64,000 nucleotides of DNA from Poa pratensis (Eukaryota; Streptophyta; Magnoliopsida; Poales; Poaceae). The stretch spans positions 75,090,860 through 75,154,859 of the forward strand of contig CAMZMU010000027.1 of assembly GCA_947311845.1 (NCBI GenBank), in the 5' to 3' direction. This document shows, in pieces, positions 1-10,300 of this stretch. Under the pieces are notes generated by a model. It searched no databases, had not been told where the DNA came from, and saw nothing but the letters and a program-made list of their open reading frames with translations. Position numbers and translations under genes: made by a program. The first letter of the stretch is position 1. The number at the start of each line of letters is the position of its first letter.

Positions 1-530
1 GGTCGCTCCGGCGGCGGGAGGATGGGGAATCTCCAGATCCGCGCTCCGGTGAGTAGCTCGGGGCCTGCGGGCGGCGGTGCCTTGGCGGGAAGGGCGGCGC
101 CGTCACGATCTGTCGCCCTGCGACTTCCCCTCCTCGGCGTCGTCACTGCTCTACCGGTGCTCTCTCCGGCGCCGGTCGGAGCTTGCGGGGGTGCGGGAGA
201 TCGGGGATGCAGATCTTCAAGGTCGTCATCGGCGTCGAGCTTCGGCGCTAGTCATGGCGATGGCTTCGATCTGGCGGACTTCCAGCTTCCCTCTTCACTG
301 CCAAGACCCAGGCGGCTGACTGAAGACGGCGGCTTCGTCGGCGGCTTCCTGGCCGCAGTTCGCTGCGTTTTGCCGGCTCGGGTGGAGCTCGGCGGCAGCG
401 CGTGGTTGGCGGTCACCGTGGTGCGGCGGCGTCGGTGGGAGCTGGGCCTCGAGGACTGGTTTGCAATTTTCTTGTATCCTGAGGTTGTTCTGCTTTTTCG
501 GTTTTCATTAGATCTGTATTCCTTCTACTA
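1..530 (+). other. GC-rich fragment of unknown nature at the window edge
   Basis: This stretch is strongly GC-rich up to about 460 and then drops sharply to AT-rich sequence. A 169-codon open frame (22-531) is alanine/arginine/serine-rich low complexity with no recognisable domain, and a second frame is open at 77-319. It could be the last part of a gene or the 3' part of a retroelement that begins outside the window; it ends in an A-rich run near 530. I do not assign a function. Confidence 0.3.
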
Positions 531-2997
531 AAAAAAAGATATTTAAAAGGCATGATACATCTTTTAGTAGGCAAAAGACTTTACCTAATTTACTCATACC
601 ACCATGACAATCTAAGACTTTCAGGCATCTTCAAGTTCTAATGAACATAGTGACTAATGCTAATAAACAGCAGAAGCAACTTATATTGAATGAGAAACAT
701 GGGTTGCAATAGACCTCCAGTCGCTTGCACAAACTGATGGTTGACTAAAGACTATATTTAGGATGTGTATGTATGTTATTAAACTCGTAAGTGACAAATT
801 ATAAGAGATTGCTGAGTAACTTTTGCCAACAATATATAAAATTTATGACATATCATGGTATCCCACAACTTAGTAGAACGTTACTATAGTATTCTCAACA
901 TTAATAAAATCAAAGCAAGTTGAATTTAAAACACTTCATAGTTACAAATCTTTAGTAACTTATGCGCTTTGTTTGTTAAATGAGGTAATTTATGTAAAAC
1001 GAAGCATGCAAAAGCAGTTTGGAGTTGCTTAAACAGTACAAATGCGTGGAAACAGCATTATATGGAGTTGTGCCCCAAAAGGATCCATAACAACAAGGTG
1101 TAAACTAGTATAACAGGCCATGAAAAATCTTAACGAATGCATGAAAATTACAGAGACAACGAATCATCTGAACTAATACACTCAGTCTCATGATATGTAT
1201 TTAATTAGGAAGCATAATTATAATGTCTGGTTCCGAGACAGGTGAGAAATATAATACAAAATTTATAAAAGAGAGCTTAAATTTATTCAAAGGAGAAATT
1301 CTTATAAAATATTACCATTAGTGCATAGAGTCTCGATAACAAGGCAAGTAGTTGCTCAACTTATTCCCAAATCCTATAATTAAATTATCTGATAAATCCT
1401 CAACCGTGCAAGTATTTGCTCTGCTACTAAAGCATGTTAACATCACTTGTGTCACCTTTATTCACTAGCTGCACCACGATCATATTTGATTAATTATTGT
1501 TCCATTTGGGAGAGACATGGATGTCCTTTAAATCTTGATGGAATCAGTATGATGTTGCGGATGCTATTAGTATGTCGTCTTGGATTAATTTATGTTTTTT
1601 CTAACTTATCTCTAACTATCTTGTTCTCTATTCTATACTGGTGTCATGACTGCAAACATAATAAACTTGAAGTAGATGTATGGAATGTATGATTTTTGCT
1701 AGCCATAATAAATAAATAAGTCCCTTGCCTCTTCTAGTTATTCTTGGGATCTCCTCTTCGTCTCTAGCAATGTGTGCATCCAGCTTTTCTTGATACATTC
1801 AAATAATTAAACATTTCACAAGTAGTAAAAATATGGATGTGCACAATCAATACCAAAATAATATGAGGGAATGTTCTACAATGGTTGACTGAGATCGACT
1901 CGAACCAAATTTGTTCATCTTTTGTACATATCATAGTAATTCATTTTCATGATGATACTTTACCACTAGTTCTTACTGAGTATTAACTATTCTCAATTTT
2001 CAACCAAGCCAATGTTTTATTTTGTAATTGTGTCATCGAGTAAACCAACCGATTGGCCAATCAAATGGTATTTGATGTATTTTGTGAACCAAACGAAATG
2101 CTACACCATTGCTACTAAGAATTCTCATAAACTAGTCGGCAAACCGTGGTGTCTATTTTTGTGTAGAGTCTGAAATTATATTTTCATTGTATCTTTGCAC
2201 CAGATGAATTATTTGTGTTTGTAAACTATTTTCACGAAATAGGTAGCTACCAACTGCAATAAGAAATACCATATACTATATTCAAACACTTCTAAAAACT
2301 AGTTGCTCCAATCATCCAGAAACCAGATTGAAATAAGGGTTGTATGCATCTCTTTGATGTAGAGACTGGGGTAACTCCCCTTTTCGAAAAACAATGTGGA
2401 GACCGGATATGCATTGGTACACATATAGAAAATGTGTTCCCAATGAAATACAATTAAATAATTCATGAAGGCAAATTAACAATTACGGTGAAATATTTAG
2501 TCTTATATATCTTAGTGACATGAGATCTTGATATAGAATGTCAAGCAATCTTGATACACATCATTGCACAAAATATTGGCAAACGGACCATGGTTCTTCT
2601 CTGCATTACATGTGCTTAGTTGCTCTCACGGGATGTCCGGAAGGAAAGGCATTGCCTAAAGAATGCAACTAAAGCCATACATCAGGGCCTTAGAAACAAT
2701 GTATTACCTAATCTACTACTACACCATATGTCCATATCTTGTTTTGATAACACAGAGATACCATATATAGACTGGATATGAAACAAAATGAGAAAATTAA
2801 CCATGAGTAAGACAATTTTGAATGCTCAATTTTTTCGCCTTGATGTAATTTTCAATACTTTCTGACCAGGCACAACGAACACATACATAAATAGAGAAAA
2901 CACAATATGACCAAGCTATCTTGTTGGAGATTTCATGCTCGGTCATGCAGATGAATAGACCCGATGACTCGATGGAACTAACTCGACCTGAATTAAG
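531..2997. other. AT-rich intergenic spacer, no gene seen
   Basis: About 2.5 kb of AT-rich sequence with only short open frames (the longest is 81 codons, at 1447-1692) and no domain, splice pattern or terminal repeats that I could recognise. Confidence 0.6.
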
Positions 2998-3079
2998 CTA
3001 AGCTTCTCGACAGCAACAACATTTATTCAACCAAAACAAAGTAGCCCAAGAAGTGCAGTCGAGTGAAGCCCTCGGGATG

Positions 3080-3931
3080 CTAGGGATTGAATATTGGGTT
3101 CGGCAGCGCCGGGGAGAATATCCCAGCCTGCACGAAGACGGCATGCATTTCCTCGGTGCTGGGGAGGGTGCTGCCATCGCCGGGGTCGCCGAAGGCGTCG
3201 AGGACCTCGAAGAGGTAACTACCATGGCGTGGCTCACCGTCCAAAGTCATGGGAGCAGGACCATGGTGCTGCGGTGGTGGAGGTTCCACCATCATTGGGG
3301 TCATCGCGACGTCTTTCTGCACAAGAGGAGCTGCCACCATCTGATTATGAAGAGGCACCGGTGGCAGCATGGCCAAAGGTTCAACCATTTGCACTTCATT
3401 GGGCGCAGAAGGAGGCGGCGGAAGCAGCGCCGGCGCCGAGAGGACCTCCTGGAGACGCGCCTGGATGGCCTGGCGTTTAGCTCGCACTTTCACTCCCACG
3501 GAGACGAACAGGTCAGCCGGGACGTCGCCGAAGCTGCCGCGCCGGCCGGCGAGGAAGTCCTTCATCACGCGCTTCTTCTCCTCCTCGCGTGCCTGCACCT
3601 GGGCCTTCGCCAGCTTCGCCTTCAGCTTGTCGTTCATCTGCGCGACGTACTCCGTGCTGTCCAGCTTGTTCTTGAGCTTCCACAAGCCCGGCATGGCTCT
3701 GTACTGCCGCACGACGTCGGCGGCGGCCTCCCGCGGCGAAGGCCAGGTCAGCGGCGCAGCCTCGCCCGGAGGGTACGCTACTACGCAGACGGGGACGTCG
3801 GTGAGCACTCCTAGCTCCCGGGCCTTCTTCACCAGCACCGGGAGCCGGCTCTTCAGCGCCTTGCTGCGCTTCTTGGCATCCATGATCCACTGGATCTTCA
3901 CCCGGCCTTTCTCTCTTCCCTTACGAGCCAT
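3080..3931 (-). CDS. Type I (M-gamma, AGL80-like) MADS-box transcription factor
   Basis: This is an uninterrupted 283-residue frame starting MARKGREKGRVKIQWI. The first ~60 residues are a divergent MADS DNA-binding domain (K/R-rich helix with KSRLPVLVKKARELGVL, then VPVCVVAYPPGE). They are followed by the M-gamma hallmark WPSPREAAADVVRQYRAMP at about residues 63-81 and a charged coiled-coil-like segment (about 85-125). The C-terminal half is proline- and methionine-rich. Absence of introns and this length are usual for M-gamma genes, which in other plants act in the central cell and early endosperm as heterodimers with M-alpha proteins. The start is fixed by the MADS N-terminus and a short A-rich leader. 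A TATA box lies about 55 bp upstream. The core arginine/lysine pattern is divergent, so DNA-binding specificity cannot be inferred. Confidence 0.88.
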   Translation of the reverse strand: MARKGREKGRVKIQWIMDAKKRSKALKSRLPVLVKKARELGVLTDVPVCVVAYPPGEAAPLTWPSPREAAADVVRQYRAMPGLWKLKNKLDSTEYVAQMNDKLKAKLAKAQVQAREEEKKRVMKDFLAGRRGSFGDVPADLFVSVGVKVRAKRQAIQARLQEVLSAPALLPPPPSAPNEVQMVEPLAMLPPVPLHNQMVAAPLVQKDVAMTPMMVEPPPPQHHGPAPMTLDGEPRHGSYLFEVLDAFGDPGDGSTLPSTEEMHAVFVQAGIFSPALPNPIFNP

Positions 3932-3985
3932 TTCTTCTCCTCTTTGTTGTTTGCTGTTTGAGGAAAGGAAGGGAGGAGAGCGGGA

Positions 3986-3995
3986 CTTTTTATAG
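3986..3995 (-). promoter_or_regulatory. TATA box of the MADS gene
   Basis: On the minus strand this reads CTATAAAAAG. It lies 55 bp before the MADS ATG, followed by a pyrimidine-rich then A-rich leader, which implies a very short 5' UTR. Confidence 0.6.
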
Positions 3996-5400
3996 CACTA
4001 AATTGTTTGGATCATCATAATTGCTGTCCAGAAATATTCTTTTCCAAGATCATGATAGATATGCTACAGCACATAGGAAATATTTTGAGGAGAAGGGTTT
4101 TAATGTTTAGATTTCACATTTATCCCATGTGTTCTGTCATGCGTCTAATATAACGGAAATATTTCGTCCAAGCACAAAAACAGAAATATTTCCCAAAAAC
4201 ATTTCGTCTGTATAGTATGTGTAGTGTATTTTCAAGGCAGAAATATTTGCCAGAATGCATATATGTATGTATTTCGTCATACCTTTGAGAATAAAACATT
4301 ATCCCCACACATCAAATGTATGTACATAAGAGAAATTACACAAATCTCGTCGAGAAATAAACCCATGATGCTCCCCTTCTCCGATCGCGAGGGGGACGGG
4401 AGCTCCAGTTCATGTCTGTGCGTGTGTTTTAGTTCTAACTTTTTTAGATTTTCGATTTTCTTTTGTCACCGTCATGGTAGGGCGGATGCTGATGGCGCTA
4501 GTAGGAATTGTGGTCTCCCGGCCATGCTCCTGCTCTTCGAAGGTGCTGCTAGCGCTGACGAGACGCTTGTGCAGTCTGAGCTAGTGCATCGAGTTTGATC
4601 TTGCGTTGCGTCTTTCGTGTGGCGGTGTGGATGGGTTGCTCTTGAAGTGCGGCAATGTTGATGGTTGCAGATAATGCATGGCAAAGTTCAAATCTCCTTC
4701 GGCAAAACACCCATTATTAACTATATGTTTGAAACATGAGGCATGAAATAAAGTCGAATGAGTACAATTAAACTGTAACGCATAGGTTAAATTATAACTG
4801 TTTGCCGCGCTAAAATTTTAGAACATTACGTGCCAAGTTTATTGGATATACCATTTTGGCCAACATTTAATTAAGTAGAAACATGTTTAGGTTTTCTTAT
4901 GATGACCATATCGGTATAGGGCGACATTCGTGTTAACATGCTAATTCTTTTTTTCTAGTACTACTTCTGACTATTAAAAAATTCTAGTATTACTTATTGT
5001 TTTATATCAATAAATCTTAATGTACATCACAAATTATTTTTTGCGTCCTCTTGAATAAAACAGTACTTTCGACGATGTGCAAAAGTCAGGCCATCTTTTC
5101 ATATAGACGACTGAATTTTTCAGCACCCCTGGTAATTTTTAAATTGGGATATTACAAGTTTATTAGTTTTCTTGCCAACTTGTACATATAAAATGACAAC
5201 ATGTGAAAGGATTTTATTATGAAAAAAATCTATGATCTATATTTGATCGATCACAGCCTTCTTTCACTCTACAAGCTCGTCATTCTTTTTGGACGTCTGA
5301 TGTATGCAGGCAAACCCGCTGTAGCTAGAGTTTTGAAGTCACGTGATGCCAATCGACAGCAGAAATGTGCCATCAATAATAATCTGGGAAGCCACAATAT
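3996..5400. other. Intergenic spacer between the MADS and DC1 genes
   Basis: Mostly AT-rich. The first 350 bp are the MADS promoter side and contain several near-repeats of the words AAATATTT and ATTTCGTC. Open frames at 4224-4598 (+) and 4472-4684 (-) show no domain. No element ends were recognised. Confidence 0.5.
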
Positions 5401-5561
5401 TCAATCATTCACGCATACATTTAGATACCGAAGTCGATCAACACAATAAAACGGTAGAAATGACAACACAGATACACAGGACCTTATGAAATCCAACAAA
5501 TTCGCAATAGTAATGCAGATGATAGAACCATTCATAGAAACATATCCATGGGGAGAAATTA

Positions 5562-5952
5562 TCAGCAGCGGCGGCGGGGGTTGCAGCGGACACTGTAGGC
5601 GGGGCAGTACCCGCAGGAGCGGGGCGTCGACGGGACGACGATTCGGCGCTGGACGCAGGAAGGATGAACCTGGAAGTTGCACCCGCCGCAGCCGTAGTGA
5701 GCGCCGCAGACCTGCGTGTTGCAGGCGTCGCAGATGATCTGGACCCCCTGGGGGCAGCGCGGCTCGTAGGTAAGCGCGTGCCTGTGGCAGGGGAAGGTTG
5801 TAGGTCGCGCAGGACAGGTGCAGGTCGAAGTCGCAGTTGTGGCAGCGGTAGCGAGAGCCCCTGCCGTGACGGCCGCAGCCGTTGCAGGTGAACTCGCCGC
5901 ACTCGTACCGGACCAACGGGCAAGGGTGGCTGTGGTGGTGGATGATCGTCAT
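5562..5952 (-). pseudogene. DC1 (divergent C1) zinc-finger protein, broken by one frameshift
   Basis: The first half reads in frame from MTIIHHHSHPCPLVRY through CNGCGRHGRGSRYRCHNCDF to DLHLSCATYNLPLPQ. This is a canonical plant DC1 motif (H-x-C, C-x2-C, C-x2-C-x4-H-x3-C; residues about 6-48). The second DC1 unit (HALTYEPRCPQG..., CDACNTQVCGAHYGCGGCNF, HPSC) continues in another frame, ending at a stop at 5562-5564. The join needs removal of a single base at the CC at 5781-5782. The intended protein would be about 129 residues, typical of small grass DC1 proteins, which are often stress- or hormone-responsive. The break is either a real null allele or a base-call error; no other lesion is visible. 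A TATA box precedes it. Confidence 0.8.
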
Positions 5953-6040
5953 GATGCTAGTTCTTCGACGATCTGGGTTCTACTCTATGCTGATCGAGGT
6001 TAATTTGGGATGTTGTTGTCTGGGTACCTTGCGTGCGTAG

Positions 6041-6050
6041 CATTATATAA
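6041..6050 (-). promoter_or_regulatory. TATA box of the DC1 gene
   Basis: On the minus strand this reads TTATATAATG, about 90 bp before the DC1 ATG. The spacing fits a short 5' UTR. Confidence 0.55.
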
Positions 6051-6214
6051 GCGCAAATCATGTTCACGAAATTTGTTGGGACGCGCTTTGAACTAAGCAA
6101 CGTCTTATTAAGAAACCAAGCATACATATAGTACGTACACAAAGACTTGGCGTACATATGCTTGGTACAAGTCTTATACATGTGGTGATCTGGCTGGATT
6201 GCGTCTGAATCTAG

Positions 6215-6961
6215 TCTTTCTAAATACTAAGCTCCTTAGGATTGGAGCCCTCTCCTTCTCCCACATGTCAACATCATGGTAGACCCCACATAGCTCACAT
6301 TATTTATTTATAATTAATAGTTCTATATTCAGTTTGAAAAAAAATATTGGACATATACATATGTTTGTACTTATCGGCTAAATTTTTGGTGAAATAAAAA
6401 GGATTCTCATCTATAAAAAAACAAAATTGTGGTTGTAAAAAAAGGAAAAATAGCTCTATTTTCCCTCAAAAATACTCTTTTTGGGTAGACTAAAATACAA
6501 AAAAATCTTCTAAAGTGTGTGCAATACGTACACATAGTTGTATGTTTTGTTTCAAAAACTTGAAACCTAAACATGTCGTTTTGATTTTTTTACAAGAAGA
6601 TGCGGTGAGTACAGAGCTACTGGTGGTACCCGACAACGCTCTCTCTCTTATCTCTGCCGCCAGCGTGCACCATAGCGTCACGCGGCCAGTGCCACGTGAC
6701 ACCATTTCTCTCCCTCCGTCTTTATGCTTGGTGGTGTACTCCTAATCTTACTACAACAAAATAAATGTGTCGTTTCTGTACTCTTCAATATTTATGTGAG
6801 GATATATGAGTAATCGTGTTATAAAGTAGTGAGTCAGAGATACTATTTTATCTATCTATCATTGATACTAAATTTTATTTATGTCTCGCTAAATTTATGT
6901 TTGTTTATCTATCATTGTCCTTATTAGGATAGACGCGGCAACGCGCGTGTTATTCTTCTAG
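6215..6961 (+). mobile_element. Non-autonomous Helitron (3' end clear, 5' end tentative)
   Basis: The 3' end has the Helitron signature: a GC-rich hairpin ACGCG-loop-CGCGT (about 6934-6948), then about ten bases, then CTAG (6958-6961) followed by T. The proposed 5' end TCTTTCTAAATACTAAGC at 6215 resembles the sequence just beyond the 3' end, where a second copy begins. The body contains no recognisable gene. Confidence 0.55.
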
Positions 6962-7921
6962 TAAAAAACTAAGCTCCCTAGAAATGGAGGCTTGTGGTTG
7001 ATCCTAGGTGTGAACATGGGCGGTCCCACCTATAAGTGACTAAGCACTATTTTTTTTTAGGGTTGTGGTTGCTCCTAGGTGTGAACGTGGGTGGACCCAC
7101 CTGGAAGTGAGTGTGATTTTCTTCTTTAAAGTACTAAACTCTTTAAAGTAGAGGGATGTGGTTACTCATAGGTATAAACATGTGTGCCCCACATGTGAGT
7201 CGGTGATACTTGGTGATAGCACCCCTTTGCTGGTTTGATGGGTCTACGGGTTGATTTTGTGTGATTAAGAAGGATGTCATTGGTCTCAGTCCACCCTGTA
7301 CCGCCTCTCCGACCTTCGTGAGTCGGCAGCTACACCACCCTTCATCTCGGACATCTCCTCCACACTGTAGTCCCAAGCCTCGACGACGTTGGTTTCGCCG
7401 TTCTTCCCCATCCTCCAGTGTCGCCTCCGACACCAAAGTGGTCGGAGCAGCCAACATACTATGCGCTCGTGCTCCCTAGCAAACCCTCCTTCGGGAGCAT
7501 CCCTGCATCACGCGGAGACGATGATGGCGCACGCGAGCCGTCCAACCTTTCCCGACCATCCTGTTGCCGCTGCACACAGTCGACGTTCTCTTCTCCAACG
7601 GTTTGGTCCTCCAGCAGTTTTGCCGTGAACCCTAGGTTACCCTCAGTTGCACTACCAGTATACACCACACAACAGCGGCTAAGATGAAGAAGGCACAAAT
7701 GCGTCCGATTATAGCCAGAGACGAGGACTTTCCACTGGTCAGTGTGATGAGCAGTGGAGTGACTGCGTCGACTTGGGAGATAAATTTATTGAATAGTAAG
7801 TGTGTGTTTGCCACCCACATGTAAGAACGTATCGCATTTCAGACGATTTATCCATGAACATTATTTTTTATTTTGTGCCACTCTACAAACGGGCGCGGCA
7901 AAGCGCGCCTACCTCTTCTAG
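6957..7921 (+). mobile_element. Second Helitron, head-to-tail with the first
   Basis: The 3' end is a hairpin GGCGCG-loop-CGCGCC (7892-7909), then CTAG (7918-7921) followed by T. The 5' end seems to overlap the CTAG of the upstream copy, since the sequence after it (TAAAAAACTAAGCTCC) matches the start of the first element. The 5' third holds imperfect repeats of about 70-100 bp around CTCCTAGGTGTGAAC and a CCCACC motif (about 6968-7205). The GC-rich centre (about 7270-7690) may be a captured gene piece, but no domain is recognisable in any frame. Confidence 0.5.
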
Positions 7922-8068
7922 TACAATCTACGTCCGTTAATATGGTTTCTGTCGGGTGCAGGCTATGTGATCAGATGATGCGGTAGCATTAGCTCATTGA
8001 CTTTTGGACATCACACTAGGATTGTTTTATGTGAAACAAGGCAAAAGGCTTACCTTTCCATTGATTAG

Positions 8069-9061
8069 TCTATTTATTATATATTAAAAGTAAAATGAGT
8101 TAGTTTTTCGAGCCACCACGTTAAGCCACGTCACCTAAATTAATTTCAATAGTTAGATCTAAAATATGTGGCCACGATTTAATAAAGATTAATAGTTACG
8201 TAACAAGCTCTGAGGTAGATATACGTGACAAGGTCTGAGTCAGATATACGTAGGTAGATTTGTTTTTGAGACATGATCAATAGTTACGTAACAAGGTCTG
8301 AGTTAGATATACGGGACAAGGTCTGAGTCAGAGATATACGTAGGGATATTTGTTTGCTGAGACGTGATTAACAAGGACGATCGTAGTTTGTTAAAGAAAA
8401 AAACTGATCGTAGCACGGCTCATTGTTGCGTACCAAGACGTCCAGATTGGATAGCCGGCTAGATGCACACACCAGAATTTGTAGGAGGCCGTATTGGATG
8501 CATGATATCACTGATGACATCAGCGGTGTGATGGTTTGTACTTCCAGCTTGCAACTGATGTGACAATTGTTCCCGCAATAAAGAAACAAACATGATGAAG
8601 GAAAAACCATGAAATTGGAGGTAGGAAGTACTGTAATAGTATACAGTATTGAAAAAAAAAGCCCATCAATTATAATAACTACTATCATGTTTTCATGCAA
8701 TAAAGTATGAGCGTGACGAAATAAAATCCACAGAATAAAAATATATCTAAACAGGACTGTAGATTGCATGGATTGAAGAGTGAGAAAAAAAAATATATCA
8801 ACAAAGCACTACTACTCTACAAAACAGTGACATCACATTTTGAATATCGCACTATAAATATAATATATCTGACCACAAATTGAATTGGTTCAAAGTATTT
8901 TTGACACATCATTGTGCTTACTATCACAATTTTAGTTTTCCATTGAACCATGTAATTAAGAACTCCATACTTTACTATCTCTGAAACCATAAATAGAATT
9001 GATACACCTATTCAATATGCTAAAGATGGCGCCCTCGCATTTGCGAGGGCCACCTTGCTAG
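8069..9061 (+). mobile_element. Helitron with a perfect 9-bp 3' hairpin
   Basis: The 3' end carries GCCCTCGCA-TT-TGCGAGGGC (9031-9050), followed seven bases later by CTAG (9058-9061) and a T. This is a textbook Helitron terminus. A plausible 5' start is TCTATTTATTATATATTAAA at 8069, although the base before it is G rather than the canonical A. The element carries an 88-bp direct repeat and no recognisable gene. Confidence 0.6.
8191..8370 (+). repeat. 88-bp tandem repeat, two copies
   Basis: Units begin AATAGTTACGTAACAAG at 8191 and again at 8279. Each contains a further internal duplication of ACAAGGTCTGAGT...ATATACG. It lies inside the Helitron ending at 9061. Confidence 0.8.
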
Positions 9062-9099
9062 TTAAGAGGAAAAAAAATACGGAGTATTACATGGCCGAA

Positions 9100-9420
9100 A
9101 CCAGCACGTCCCCAACACGGAACAGGTGTGTTAGGGGCACATGAAGCGAAAACAAAAAGTCCTACTCTCGTGGTATGAAGATCACCATACATTTTGCGCC
9201 CGCCAACACCCACATCCTAGCCTCCTCTTTGATGTCTGCGATGATTAAGTTAGGGAGGTTGGAAATGTGTCGAAAGATCATGTAGTTGCGTTCGTTCCAA
9301 AGCTTCCAGAAGACGAGAGTGATCATCTATGCAATAGCCTTCTTGGGCGCCCTGGGGATGGGAACGGATGCAGTCCTTGACCGCGTGCAAACCGATCCAC
9401 ACTTGGATTGTAATATGGTC
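9100..9420 (-). pseudogene. 3' end fragment of a LINE ORF2
   Basis: On the minus strand one frame reads VFWKLWNERNYMIFRH followed by a segment ending in EEARMWVLAGAKCM. This is the conserved C-terminal tail of grass L1-type LINE polyproteins (W-x-x-W-x-x-R-N and an R-x-W-x-x-A-G-A-K block). An in-frame stop just upstream shows decay, and only about 100 codons survive. It abuts the Helitron end at 9061. Confidence 0.7.
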
Positions 9421-10039
9421 AGTAAAATGTGCGAGAAAGATGCACATGATTAGACTCCTCCGTTCTAACAGGATGGCATGCATGCATCTAGATGTGAATC
9501 ATTGTTGCTGTTACCGAGTATTGGGTGTTGACATTGTGCATACCGCCTTTAATTTATAACAAAATAAATTATCGTGCTCACGGTACTTAGTATTGGGCGT
9601 TCACATCCATTCACATCATGTGCATCCTTTTTAATTTAGCGATCCTATTTACCAACGGTAATTCAATTACTTGTATAATAGGAGCAACATGTTTACGTGT
9701 ATTTGGCTATCAATGTCTCCCTGGAAGTGTTGACTCGTCTGATGCCCACTACGGGAGGACACGTGAAGCCATAAGAACGGTGATCCGTCTCTCGGGACCG
9801 GTCCACCACGTGCATATCACCATGAAGGAGGTACATTTCGAAATGTGTGTATTTTTCCTATATTTCGTAAGCTCATATAACCAAAATATGGCCTTGTGCC
9901 AACAAAAAATGAATTATTGATAAGCTTTGCTATCATTTCATTTTCCCTATTAAAGAGCTCCTGAAAACATTTGTGCATACTATTTTGTTTTACTTAGCTT
10001 TTCGGAATCGAAACATATTTATGCATACTTGTTTGTTCA

Positions 10040-10300
10040 ACTTGTTTGCCGAGTGTTTTCAATAAACACACGGCAAAATCAGTTCTGAAATCCATCTACC
10101 AGTAAAGACAGCTAAAATGGATATGTGTCTGAAACTATGCCGGGTGTATGTTTTTTCCGGAGTGTCTTGCCTGGCAAATCCGAGTATACGCCGATTGTTT
10201 TTTGTGGCATAGTGTTCTGCGGTGACACTAGTCACTGCCGCATATATATTTGCCAAGTCGATAACCTCACTTGGCAATACCGCAATATGACTGCTTCGGG
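10040..10300. mobile_element. Possible CACTA-type subterminal region
   Basis: Several inverted or direct copies of a word like TTTGCCGAGTG / CACTTGGCAA / CACACGGCAAA occur here, as in subterminal arrays of some grass CACTA elements. Neither terminal CACTA ends nor a 3-bp target duplication could be located, so this is tentative. Confidence 0.3.
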
